Positions 49,986-59,296 of a stretch of 64,000 bases of DNA are shown here, one piece after another. The translations under genes were made by a program, and so were the position numbers. The notes beneath the pieces were generated by a model. It was given only the letters and a program-made list of their open reading frames with translations. It had not been told where the DNA came from and did not search any database. Origin of the DNA: UBA2658 sp964617335 (GTDB lineage Bacteria; Bacillota; Clostridia; Oscillospirales; Oscillospiraceae); NCBI GenBank assembly GCA_964617335.1, contig CAZTXG010000001.1, positions 62,001 through 126,000 of the forward strand. Reading direction: 5' to 3'. Within the stretch, counting starts at the first letter, position 1; the number at the start of each line of letters is the position of its first letter.

Positions 49986-52900
49986 TTAAAGTGCGTTTGT
50001 GCGCCCTACTAAAGCGCTAAGGTCTACATACTCCTCGGCAGAGGCTTCTGCCATCTCGTCTGTGCGAGTGTCAAAATCGCTGTACATGGCAAGGCCGGTG
50101 CCTGCGGGAATAAGCTTTCCTATAATTACGTTTTCCTTAAGACCTACCAGATGGTCTATTTTGCCTTTTATGGCAGCATCTGTAAGGACCTTTGTGGTTT
50201 CTTGGAAGGAGGCAGCAGACAGGAAGCTCTCGGTGGCAAGAGACGCCTTTGTAATTCCCATAAGAATCTGGGTGCAGCTTGCCTTTTTAAGCTCTGTTTC
50301 CCCTGCGGCAATGCGTTTATCTATGAGGCTGTTGGCAAGGTTAATCTCGTTCCAGTCGACAGTTGAGCCGGATAGAAGCTCCGTATCTCCGGAGTCTTCA
50401 ACTTTTACCTTGCGCATCATCTGACGCACTATAACCTCGATATGCTTGTTGTTAATGTCAACACCCTGCTGACGGTAAACCTTTTGTACCTCCTGTATGA
50501 TATAGCTCTGGCATTCGTCAATTCCCAGTATGCGCAGAACATCATGGGGGTTATAGGCGCCGCTTGTGAGGGGCTGACCCTTTTCAACTATTTCTCCGTC
50601 CGTAACGAGCATTCCCGAAGAATAGGGTATCTGATGCTCTATAACTTCTCCGGAATCGGGGTTGGTGATAAAAACGGCGTACATGGCGTTCTTTTTTGTT
50701 TCCTCAATGGAAACCTTACCGGGCAGCTCTGCCAAAACAGCCATTTTCTTGGGTTTTCTGGCCTCAAACAGTTCCTCAACACGGGGCAGACCCTGGGTAA
50801 TATCGTCTCCGGCTATACCGCCGGTGTGGAAGGTTCGCATGGTAAGCTGGGTTCCGGGTTCTCCGATGGACTGGGCGGCGATTACACCAACGGCCTCGCC
50901 CTCGTTTACGGGGGAGCCTGTGGCAAGGTTTATGCCGTAGCATCTGGCGCAGACACCGCTTTCCGCCTGGCAGGTGAGTACGCTTCGTATATGCCCCTCA
51001 TGTATTCCTGCTTTTTCAAGAACCTTGGCATCTGAGCGGATAAGCATATGGCTGCTTGGGAAAATAATTTCGCCGGTTTTGGGGTCTTTAATATCGGAAA
51101 TAGGAAAGCGCCCGTGGATGCTTTCTCCGAAGGATAAAACCTCCTGACCTTTATCAAAGACAGCTGAGGCTTTAACTCCCGATGTGGTGCCGCAATTCAT
51201 CTCTCGGATTATGACATCCTGAGAAACGTCGACAAGCCTTCGGGTAAGGTAGCCGGAGTCGGCTGTACGAAGGGCGGTATCGGCAAGTCCCTTTCGTGCG
51301 CCTCTGGAGGAAATAAAGTATTCCAAAACGGAAAGCCCCTCACGGAAGTTTGCCTTAATGGGAATTTCGATGGTCTTACCGGCGGTGTTGGCCATAAGAC
51401 CACGCATACCGGCCAGCTGACGGATTTGGTTCATCGAGCCTCTGGCTCCGGAGTTTGCCATCATATATATGGGGTTAAATTCGTCCAGATTGCTTTGCAG
51501 GGCACGGGTAACATCCTTAGTTGTCTGCTCCCACTCATTAACAACAAGGCGATAACGCTCGTCGTTTGTGATAAGGCCGCGCTTATACTGCTTTTCAATT
51601 CGGATAACCTGCTCCTCGGAAGCTTTTATAAGCTTTTTCTTTTCATCGGGAACAGACATATCGGCAATGGATATGGTGATGGCGCCTAAAGTTGAGTATT
51701 TAAAGCCCAAAGCCTTGATATTATCCAGAACCTCGGCAGAAATTGTAAAGCCATGCTTTGAGATGCACTTATTTATAATGCTGCCCAGCTGCTTTTTGTC
51801 CACCTGTCTGTTGATTTCATAATCAAACATCTGGTCGGGCTTATTTTTATCACTGCGGTCCACAAAGCCCAGATCCTGAGGTATGGGTTCGTTAAAGATA
51901 ATACGCCCAACCGTGGTTTCCACAAGCCTGTTACAAGCAATTCCGTCAATGATTTTTGTGACCCGCACCCTTATTAGAGAGTGCATACCGATGGCCCCGC
52001 TGTCATAGGCCATTATGGCCTCGTTGGCGTTTGAAAAAGCTCTTATTGCTCCAAAGCTCGCCTTTTTAAGCTCAGCCTCGCCCGCCCTGGTTCTTCTCAC
52101 TATTTCATCGTTTGCTTCTATGATTTTTTCAGCGGAAACAACTGTGTCCTTTTTAAGGCCGCTGTCCCCCGGGTCTGTCACCCTCAGCATTTCGCCTTCA
52201 TATTCACCGGCTCTTACAAAGGTAAGGTAATAAGCGCCTAAAATCATATCCTGAGTGGGAACGGTGACGGGGTTTCCGTCCTGAGGGCGCAGAAGGTTGT
52301 TGGCGGAGAGCATTAAAATCCTTGCCTCGGCCTGAGCTTCGGCTGAAAGGGGAACGTGGATGGCCATCTGGTCACCGTCAAAGTCGGCGTTGTATGCTGT
52401 GCAGACCAGAGGATGCAGCTTTAGGGCACGGCCTTCAACAAGTATCGGCTCAAAGGCCTGAATGCCCAGACGGTGCAGTGTGGGCGCGCGGTTTAAAAGA
52501 ACGGGGTGCTCTTTTATAACAACATCCAAAGCATCCCAGACCTCCGTCTGCTGCTTATCCACCATTTTTTTGGCGGATTTTATATTGTTCGCAAGGCCGT
52601 CCTCCACAAGCTTTTTCATAACAAAGGGACGGAAAAGCTCAATGGCCATTTCCTTTGGAACGCCGCACTGGAAGATTTTCAGCTCCGGTCCTACGACTAT
52701 AACGCTGCGTCCGGAATAGTCAACACGCTTGCCCAGAAGGTTTTGGCGAAAGCGCCCCTGCTTGCCCTTTAGCATATCGGAAAGAGACTTAAGAGCACGG
52801 GAGTTTGCCCCCGTTACAGCTCTGCCTCTTCTTCCGTTGTCGATAAGGGCATCAACAGCCTCCTGAAGCATACGCTTTTCGTTTCTGACGATAATGTCAG

Positions 52901-53726
52901 GAGCGTTTAGCTGTATAAGTCTTTTAAGACGGTTGTTGCGATTTATAACACGACGGTAAAGGTCGTTTAAGTCGCTAGTGGCAAAACGTCCGCCGTCAAG
53001 CTGTACCATGGGGCGCAGCTCCGGAGGGATAACCGGTAAAACATCGATTATCATCCAAGTGGGGTCATTTCCGGAGTTTAGGAAGGCTTCAACCACTTCA
53101 AGGCGCTTTACTATTTTCGCCTTTTTCTGGCCCGTGGCATCTTGAAGCTCTGCCCGCAGCTCCTCAGAAAGCTTTTCACAGTTTATGGAGGCTAAAAGCG
53201 CTCTTATAGCCTCGGCGCCCATGCCTGCCTGAAAATCTTCCTCATATTTTTCCTTCATATCCCGATATTCTTTTTCAGAAAGTATCTGGCATTTTTGCAA
53301 AGGGGTGTCCCCGGGTTCTGTGACTATATATGAGGCAAAGTATAATACCTTTTCAAGTATTCTTGGGGTAAGGTCTAAAAGCAGACCCATTCTGGAGGGT
53401 ATGCCCTTAAAATACCAGATGTGGGAAACGGGTGAGGCAAGCTCGATATGGCCCATGCGCTCACGGCGAACCTTGGACTTTGTGACCTCAACACCGCAGC
53501 GGTCGCAAATTTTGCCTTTGTAGCGTATTTTCTTATATTTCCCGCAGTGGCATTCCCAGTCTTTGGTAGGTCCGAATATCTTTTCACAGAAAAGGCCGTC
53601 ACGCTCCGGCTTGAGGGTACGGTAATTTATTGTTTCAGGCTTTTTAACTTCCCCAAAAGACCATTCCCTAATCATGTCGGGAGAAGCAATGCCTATTTGT
53701 ATAGCGTCGAAGGGAACATAACTCAT
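49986..53726 (-). CDS. rpoC: RNA polymerase subunit beta-prime
   Basis: Catalytic subunit, 1246 residues. The N-terminal zinc site CHCGKYKKIRYKGKICDRCGVEV, the catalytic magnesium loop NADFDGDQMAIH, the bridge helix and trigger loop (GEPGTQLTMRTFHTGG) and the second zinc site (CQAESGVCARCYG) are intact. Its ATG overlaps the rpoB stop in an ATGA, with a ribosome site inside the rpoB end. Confidence 0.99.
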   Translation of the reverse strand: MSYVPFDAIQIGIASPDMIREWSFGEVKKPETINYRTLKPERDGLFCEKIFGPTKDWECHCGKYKKIRYKGKICDRCGVEVTKSKVRRERMGHIELASPVSHIWYFKGIPSRMGLLLDLTPRILEKVLYFASYIVTEPGDTPLQKCQILSEKEYRDMKEKYEEDFQAGMGAEAIRALLASINCEKLSEELRAELQDATGQKKAKIVKRLEVVEAFLNSGNDPTWMIIDVLPVIPPELRPMVQLDGGRFATSDLNDLYRRVINRNNRLKRLIQLNAPDIIVRNEKRMLQEAVDALIDNGRRGRAVTGANSRALKSLSDMLKGKQGRFRQNLLGKRVDYSGRSVIVVGPELKIFQCGVPKEMAIELFRPFVMKKLVEDGLANNIKSAKKMVDKQQTEVWDALDVVIKEHPVLLNRAPTLHRLGIQAFEPILVEGRALKLHPLVCTAYNADFDGDQMAIHVPLSAEAQAEARILMLSANNLLRPQDGNPVTVPTQDMILGAYYLTFVRAGEYEGEMLRVTDPGDSGLKKDTVVSAEKIIEANDEIVRRTRAGEAELKKASFGAIRAFSNANEAIMAYDSGAIGMHSLIRVRVTKIIDGIACNRLVETTVGRIIFNEPIPQDLGFVDRSDKNKPDQMFDYEINRQVDKKQLGSIINKCISKHGFTISAEVLDNIKALGFKYSTLGAITISIADMSVPDEKKKLIKASEEQVIRIEKQYKRGLITNDERYRLVVNEWEQTTKDVTRALQSNLDEFNPIYMMANSGARGSMNQIRQLAGMRGLMANTAGKTIEIPIKANFREGLSVLEYFISSRGARKGLADTALRTADSGYLTRRLVDVSQDVIIREMNCGTTSGVKASAVFDKGQEVLSFGESIHGRFPISDIKDPKTGEIIFPSSHMLIRSDAKVLEKAGIHEGHIRSVLTCQAESGVCARCYGINLATGSPVNEGEAVGVIAAQSIGEPGTQLTMRTFHTGGIAGDDITQGLPRVEELFEARKPKKMAVLAELPGKVSIEETKKNAMYAVFITNPDSGEVIEHQIPYSSGMLVTDGEIVEKGQPLTSGAYNPHDVLRILGIDECQSYIIQEVQKVYRQQGVDINNKHIEVIVRQMMRKVKVEDSGDTELLSGSTVDWNEINLANSLIDKRIAAGETELKKASCTQILMGITKASLATESFLSAASFQETTKVLTDAAIKGKIDHLVGLKENVIIGKLIPAGTGLAMYSDFDTRTDEMAEASAEEYVDLSALVGRTNAL

Positions 53727-56700
53727 ATTATTACCTCCTCATCGGAACCTTCCGCACTGTCATCTGTCTGCTTATCGCCCCCAGCATTTTCGCCGTCAGC
53801 ATCTTCTATTGTGTATCCCGAGGCTACTATCTCGCTGTCTTCAGGCTTATAAACTTCCTCACGGAAGTCCGGTGCGAAATCGTCATCATCGTCGTCCTTC
53901 AGCTCAATTTCCGCGCCGTCCTTATCTAAAACACGCACATCAAGGCAAAGGGACTGAAGCTCTTTAACAAGAACCTTAAAGGATTCGGGAACTCCCGGCT
54001 GAGGAATATTATGCCCTTTTACGATACTTTCATAGGTGCGCACACGACCTGTTACGTCGTCGGATTTAACGGTGAGTATTTCCTGCAAGGTATAGGCAGC
54101 GCCGTAGGCCTCCAGTGCCCAGACTTCCATTTCTCCGAAGCGCTGACCGCCGAACTGGGCCTTTCCGCCAAGGGGCTGCTGGGTAACGAGGCTGTAAGGG
54201 CCTGTGCTTCTGGCGTGTATTTTGTCGTCAACAAGATGGTGCAGCTTTAGGAAGTACACATAGCCGACAGTGACGGGGTTATCCATGGGGCAGCCTGTGC
54301 GCCCGTCGTATAAAATACTTTTACCGTCAGAGCGAAGCCCTGCAAGCTCCAGTGTCTCATGGATTTCCGCCTCGTTGGCGCCGTTAAATATGGGGGATGT
54401 GACCTTCCAGCCCAAGGCATGGGCGGCATAGCCCAAGTGAACCTCCAGCACCTGTCCGATATTCATTCGGGAGGGTACGCCCAGAGGGTTTAAGACTATG
54501 TCAAGAGGTGTGCCGTCGGGCATATAAGGCATGTCTTCCTTGGGAAGTATGCGGGAGACAACGCCCTTATTTCCGTGGCGGCCGGCCATTTTATCTCCCA
54601 CGGAAATCTTGCGCTTTTGGGCTATATAAACCCTTACAACCTCGTTAACTCCGGGAGACAGCTCATCTCCCCGCTCTCTCGTAAACTGCTTTACGTCAAC
54701 GATTATGCCGGATTCCCCGTGGGGAACCTTAAGAGAGGTGTCCCGCACTTCTCTGGCCTTTTCTCCGAAGATGGCACGAAGCAGGCGCTCTTCCGCCGTA
54801 AGGTCGGTTTCACCCTTGGGTGTAACCTTGCCAACAAGGATGTCCCCTGAGTGAACCTCGGCTCCAACGGAGATTATGCCCCGCTCGTCAAGGTATTTAA
54901 GAGCGTCTTCGCCAACACCGGGAATATCTCTCGTTATTTCTTCGGGGCCAAGCTTTGTGTCTCTTGCGTCGCACTCGTATTCCTCCACGTGAATGGAGGT
55001 GAAAACGTCTTCCATAACAAGGCGCTCGTTAAGCAAAATAGCGTCCTCGTAGTTATAGCCTTCCCAGGTCATAAAGCCAACAAGAATGTTCTTTCCAAGG
55101 GAAATTTCGCCGTTGCTTGTGGCAGGGCCGTCGGTTATAACCTCGCCGTTTTCAACCCTGTCGCCAACTTCAACTATGGGGCGCTGGTTTATGCAGGTGC
55201 CCTGATTGCTGCGGGCAAATTTTGTGAGCTTATAGTCCTTTGTTTCGCCGCTGTCGTATTTAATTCCGATATTTGTGGCGGAAACCTTTGTAACAAGACC
55301 TTCGCCCTCAGAGCAGATGACAACCTTGGAGTCTATGGCGCATTTATGCTCTATGCCTGTTGCGACTATGGGCTGCTCGGTGACCATTAAGGGGACTGCC
55401 TGCCTCTGCATATTCGCACCCATAAGGGCACGGTTTGCGTCGTCGTTTTCAAGGAAGGGAATCATTGCTGTTGCAATGGAAATCATCATGCGGGGGGAAA
55501 TGTCGATATAGTCAACCATCTCACGGTCAACCTCGACTATTTCGTCCCTATGGCGGCAGGTTATACGGGGATTTGCAAGGCAGCCGTTTTCGTCCAAAGG
55601 CTCTGTGGCCTGGGCGACGATAAATTCATCTTCCATATCCGCCGTAAGGTAATCTATATCTCCGGTTACATAATGGGTGCCCTTTTCCACCCTGCGGTAA
55701 GGGGCTATGAGAAAGCCGTATTCGTTAACTCTGGCATAGCTTGCAAGATAGGATATAAGGCCGATATTGGGGCCTTCCGGAGTTTCTATGGGGCACATTC
55801 GCCCATAGTGGCTGTAGTGAACGTCACGAACATCAAAGCTTGCCCTTTCTCTGGAAAGACCGCCGGGGCCGAGGGCCGACATACGGCGCTTATGGGTAAG
55901 CTCTGCCAAGGGGTTTGTCTGATCCATAAACTGGGAAAGGGGTGATGAGCCGAAAAACTCTTTAATGGCCGCTGTTACGGGGCGGATGTTTATAAGGCTT
56001 TGGGGGGTAACAATGTCCAAATCCTGAAGGGTCATCCGCTCACGGATTACCCGCTCCATACGGGAAAAGCCAATGCGGAACTGATTCTGCAAAAGCTCGC
56101 CCACGCAGCGGATGCGGCGGTTGCCCAGATGGTCGATATCGTCCGGTGTTCCCACATTGTGGGGAAGCCCCAAAAGATAGTTTACAGAGGCAAAAATATC
56201 GTCCACTATAATATGTTTTGGAATGAGAAGGTCAATATTGGCGCTTATTGCCTGCTGCAGCTCCTGACCTTCATACTGCTCCATAAGGCCCCGAAGGATG
56301 ACAAAACGCACCTTTTCCTTAATGCCAAGCTCCTCAGGGTCAAAATCAACAAAATCCGCCATGTTCACCATGCCGTTGGAAAAAACCTTAAATGGCTTGC
56401 CGTCTGCAATTAAAACGGCATCTATAACACCTTTGGATTCAAGCTCGGCAGCCTTTTCACGGCTTACTATTTCTCCTGCTTCGGCTATAATTTCACCGGT
56501 CATGGGGTCTGCCACAGGCATAGCCAGCTCATGACCTATAATCCTCGGACGCAGGGAGAGCTTTTTGTTAAACTTATAGCGGCCCACACTGGAAATGTCA
56601 TAGCGGCGCTTTTCAAAAAAGAGGTTATCTAAAAGTGTCTCGGCGCTCTCCACAGTTGGGGGATCTCCCGGACGCAGCTTTCTGTATACCTCAATGAGAG

Positions 56701-57448
56701 ATTCCTCTCTGGAAAGGCAGGGGTCCTTTTCAAGGGTTGCTATTATCTTCTCATCATCACCGAAAATCTCATGAAGCTGCTCATTTGTAACGGCACCGGC
56801 CCCACCGCCGGCACATGAAAGCCAGGTGTGGGGCTTTTGCTCGTCACGCCGGCCGATGGCACGCAAAAGCCAGGTGACGGGAATTTTGCGGTTTTTGTCT
56901 ATGCGGGCGTAAAAAACGTCATTTAAGTCAGTTTCATACTCCAGCCAAGCGCCGTGATAAGGAATGATAGTTGTGCTGCAAATGCAGCTTGCGCTTTTGT
57001 CGGTTTTTTTATCATAATATATTCCGGGGCTGCGAACTATCTGGGAAACGATAACCCGCTCGGCTCCGTTTATGATAAAGGTGCCGCTGTCGGTCATGAG
57101 GGGAAAATCCCCCATGAATATCTCCTGCTCTTTAATTTCCTCGGTTTCCTTGTTGCGAAGGCGCACGCCCACTTTAAGGGGGGCGGCATAGGTGGCGTCC
57201 CTTGCCCTGCACTCCTCCTCGGTATATTTGGGCTTTTCATTCATAGAATAATCCACGAAGCTAAGCTCAAGGTTGCCTGAATAGTCCGAAACGGAATCCA
57301 CGTCCGCAAAAACCTCACGCAGCCCCTCCTTTAGAAACCAGCTATAAGATTCCCTCTGAATTTCCAGCAGGTTGGGCATATCCTGTATTTCCTTGGTTCT
57401 GGCAAAGCTTTTACGCAGGGTTTTCCCGTAAAGAACATCATGTGGCAT
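53723..57448 (-). CDS. rpoB: RNA polymerase subunit beta
   Basis: Catalytic partner of beta-prime, 1241 residues. The rifampicin pocket is present in wild-type form (FGSSPLSQFMDQTNPLAELTHKRR with SALGPGGL following), as are the switch region GRHGNKGVVS and the C-terminal clamp segment EMEVWALEAYGA. The last 60 residues form an acidic D/E-rich tail. GGAG precedes the ATG by 9 bases. It has its own promoter; rplJ and rplL, which usually precede rpoB, are not here: the upstream gene is a divergent membrane glycosyltransferase. Confidence 0.99.
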   Translation of the reverse strand: MPHDVLYGKTLRKSFARTKEIQDMPNLLEIQRESYSWFLKEGLREVFADVDSVSDYSGNLELSFVDYSMNEKPKYTEEECRARDATYAAPLKVGVRLRNKETEEIKEQEIFMGDFPLMTDSGTFIINGAERVIVSQIVRSPGIYYDKKTDKSASCICSTTIIPYHGAWLEYETDLNDVFYARIDKNRKIPVTWLLRAIGRRDEQKPHTWLSCAGGGAGAVTNEQLHEIFGDDEKIIATLEKDPCLSREESLIEVYRKLRPGDPPTVESAETLLDNLFFEKRRYDISSVGRYKFNKKLSLRPRIIGHELAMPVADPMTGEIIAEAGEIVSREKAAELESKGVIDAVLIADGKPFKVFSNGMVNMADFVDFDPEELGIKEKVRFVILRGLMEQYEGQELQQAISANIDLLIPKHIIVDDIFASVNYLLGLPHNVGTPDDIDHLGNRRIRCVGELLQNQFRIGFSRMERVIRERMTLQDLDIVTPQSLINIRPVTAAIKEFFGSSPLSQFMDQTNPLAELTHKRRMSALGPGGLSRERASFDVRDVHYSHYGRMCPIETPEGPNIGLISYLASYARVNEYGFLIAPYRRVEKGTHYVTGDIDYLTADMEDEFIVAQATEPLDENGCLANPRITCRHRDEIVEVDREMVDYIDISPRMMISIATAMIPFLENDDANRALMGANMQRQAVPLMVTEQPIVATGIEHKCAIDSKVVICSEGEGLVTKVSATNIGIKYDSGETKDYKLTKFARSNQGTCINQRPIVEVGDRVENGEVITDGPATSNGEISLGKNILVGFMTWEGYNYEDAILLNERLVMEDVFTSIHVEEYECDARDTKLGPEEITRDIPGVGEDALKYLDERGIISVGAEVHSGDILVGKVTPKGETDLTAEERLLRAIFGEKAREVRDTSLKVPHGESGIIVDVKQFTRERGDELSPGVNEVVRVYIAQKRKISVGDKMAGRHGNKGVVSRILPKEDMPYMPDGTPLDIVLNPLGVPSRMNIGQVLEVHLGYAAHALGWKVTSPIFNGANEAEIHETLELAGLRSDGKSILYDGRTGCPMDNPVTVGYVYFLKLHHLVDDKIHARSTGPYSLVTQQPLGGKAQFGGQRFGEMEVWALEAYGAAYTLQEILTVKSDDVTGRVRTYESIVKGHNIPQPGVPESFKVLVKELQSLCLDVRVLDKDGAEIELKDDDDDDFAPDFREEVYKPEDSEIVASGYTIEDADGENAGGDKQTDDSAEGSDEEVII

Positions 57449-57781
57449 TAACCATCACTCCTTAGTTTTGTTATATGCAGTGCGGCGTAATACGAAACGC
57501 ACGGATGAGTTGTTAGAAAATAAAAAAATATCTTGCTTTTTTAAAAAATGCTGATAGAATATAAAGTACAAATGGAAAATGGGATATGTGTTCTTATTCG
57601 CACACATAGTGTGTTATTATATCATCATTTTCGGCGCAATGTCAAGACTTTTAAGGAAATAATTGTGCATTTTTTTAGGCGGCGGGATAATTTCCGGTCG
57701 TCCTTTCTGTTTTATGCACATTTTTTTATTTATTTCATCTTTTCTGACCTTGTCACGCTGCTTTCATGGGGGAGGTTCTAA
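57449..57781. other. 333-base divergent region between rpoB and a membrane mannosyltransferase-like gene
   Basis: Holds the rpoB promoter (57616-57645), a leader of about 160 bases with a CACAC-TAT-GTGTG palindrome at the start (57600-57613), and poly-A/T stretches. On the plus strand a possible weak promoter (TTGTGC, 17 bases, GATAAT near 57664-57692) could serve the next gene. No gene was seen. Confidence 0.55.
57616..57645 (-). promoter_or_regulatory. Sigma-A promoter of rpoBC
   Basis: Minus strand TTGACA and TATAAT are separated by 18 bases, with an extended TGA before the -10. Both hexamers are perfect. Confidence 0.85.
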
Positions 57782-58987
57782 ATGCAGGGAGAAATTATTT
57801 TTATATTTGCCGCCCTTCTTATACTAGCCCTTTTAATTCCCTGGGCCGAGGGGCTTTTGGGAAAAGGCAGATATATTGCCATTGCTGTCATTGCTCTTGG
57901 TTTAGCCTTTGCCCTGAGGATATGGTTCATGGACTATCAAAGCGGAGATTATAACACCTTTCTGTCTAATTGGGTGCAGTATTTTCGTGACAGCGGCGGT
58001 TTTCGCGGTCTTTCCTCCAGTGTGGGAAACTATAACTTTCCCTATCTTTATTTGCTTGCGGCCTTCTCCTACATTCCTTTAAGTGACCTTCACCTCATTA
58101 AGCTCTCCTCCATATTTTTTGACCTTGTTCTGGCCTTCGGCATGATGAAGCTTGCAGGTGTATTCACCCGCTCTGTTCAAAAGCGGCTTGGGGCCTACCT
58201 AATAACCCTGCTTTTGCCCACAGTTATTATAAATGGCGCCATGTGGGGCCAGTGTGACAGCATATACGTCTCATTTATAGTTTTGGCCCTGTGGCTTGTG
58301 CTGACTGACAGGCCAGAGCTTTCTATGGTTTGCATGGCTATGTCCTTCGGCTTTAAGCTTCAGGCAATTTTTATAATGCCTTTGTTTCTAATTTTGTTGT
58401 TTGCCAAAAAAATAAAGTTTCGGCATTTTTTTGTTTTTCCCGCAAGCTATGTTCTTTTGATTATGCCTGCTGTTTTAATGGGCAGACCCTTCATGGACGC
58501 TATTATGCTTTATTTCAATCAGGCAGACACCGTTGGCTCGGGGCTGAACTATAACTCCCCTTCCATATTCGCCCTTATAGACGGCAGGTATAATGCCGCA
58601 GCTTTTTCAGCAATTGGCATAGCCGCGGCCTTTTTATTTGTTTTCTGCCTTATAATAAGAGGCTGGTCAAAACGAAACAATCTTAACGATGAAGCTCTTT
58701 TGGGCTTTGCAATACTTTTTGCTGTTGGAATCCCCTTCTTTTTACCCCATATGCATGACCGGTATTTTTTCATGGCCGACGTGCTTACTATAATGCCCTT
58801 TATACTTTATAAAAGGTTTGCCCCTGTTACGCTGCTGACTTCCTTTGCATCTTTTATATGCTATTACTCATATTTAAATCAAGCCTACCTCCTGCCCCTT
58901 TCTTTTGGGGCGGCGGCCCTTATTGGGGTTTTGCTAATTATGCTCAGCTTCACCGAAGAGAGGCTTTCTGTGCCCCGTGTAAGTTAA
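57782..58987 (+). CDS. Gpi18-like polytopic mannosyltransferase (GT-C)
   Basis: The 401-residue protein has about ten membrane helices. The segment NGAMWGQCDSIYVSF is the signature of the bacterial Gpi18-related mannosyltransferase group (COG5542), and the first outside loop has the acidic QSGDYNTFLSNW expected for a GT-C active site. Such enzymes use polyprenyl-phosphate mannose or another hexose as donor. A ribosome site GGGGGAGG lies directly before ATG 57782. The donor might be made by the GT2 genes near 6-10 kb, but the genes are 48 kb apart. The target is unknown. Confidence 0.78.
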   Translation: MQGEIIFIFAALLILALLIPWAEGLLGKGRYIAIAVIALGLAFALRIWFMDYQSGDYNTFLSNWVQYFRDSGGFRGLSSSVGNYNFPYLYLLAAFSYIPLSDLHLIKLSSIFFDLVLAFGMMKLAGVFTRSVQKRLGAYLITLLLPTVIINGAMWGQCDSIYVSFIVLALWLVLTDRPELSMVCMAMSFGFKLQAIFIMPLFLILLFAKKIKFRHFFVFPASYVLLIMPAVLMGRPFMDAIMLYFNQADTVGSGLNYNSPSIFALIDGRYNAAAFSAIGIAAAFLFVFCLIIRGWSKRNNLNDEALLGFAILFAVGIPFFLPHMHDRYFFMADVLTIMPFILYKRFAPVTLLTSFASFICYYSYLNQAYLLPLSFGAAALIGVLLIMLSFTEERLSVPRVS

Positions 58988-59009
58988 GGGTGAATTTTAG
59001 AAAATACAT

Positions 59010-59037
59010 ATTGACAAAACTAGTGTTTCTGTTATAA
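59010..59037 (+). promoter_or_regulatory. Promoter of the tRNA-Leu gene
   Basis: TTGACA and TATAAT are separated by 16 bases; both are consensus. The 30-base leader contains the small hairpin GCCTTT/AAAGGC. Confidence 0.85.
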
Positions 59038-59067
59038 TAGCCTTTGCGTCGTAAAGGCGCATTAAAT

Positions 59068-59151
59068 GCGAGTGTGCTGGAACTGGTAGACAGGCACGTT
59101 TGAGGGGCGTGTGTCTATGGCGTACGGGTTCAAGTCCCGTCACTCGCACCA
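59068..59151 (+). tRNA. tRNA-Leu (anticodon GAG), 3' CCA encoded
   Basis: 84 bases. Acceptor GCGAGTG pairs with CACTCGC, the discriminator is A followed by CCA (59149-59151). The anticodon stem CACGT/GCGTG encloses the loop TTGAGGG, giving anticodon GAG for CUC and CUU codons. A long variable arm (class II) and the T arm GGGTTCAAGTCCC are present. It is monocistronic with its own promoter and terminator. Confidence 0.95.
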
Positions 59152-59156
59152 AGGGT

Positions 59157-59190
59157 AAACCCTGTAACCTTAATGGTTACAGGGTTTTTT
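59157..59190 (+). terminator. Intrinsic terminator after tRNA-Leu
   Basis: AAACCCTGTAACC and GGTTACAGGGTTT pair around TTAAT, followed by six T. Confidence 0.93.
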
Positions 59191-59199
59191 CACGCTCAA

Positions 59200-59221
59200 T
59201 TTTATCAACTTTTTATCAACT
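59200..59221 (+). repeat. Tandem 11-base direct repeat downstream of tRNA-Leu
   Basis: TTTTATCAACT occurs twice in immediate succession. Such words next to a tRNA 3' end can be integrase arm sites, but no integrase or second tRNA end is in the window. Confidence 0.5.
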
Positions 59222-59296
59222 ATATTCGGATTGTTTCGGGCAATAAAAAGCCCGCAGCTTTTCAGCCAGGGGCTTAAGTATACAATTTTTCAGGGT

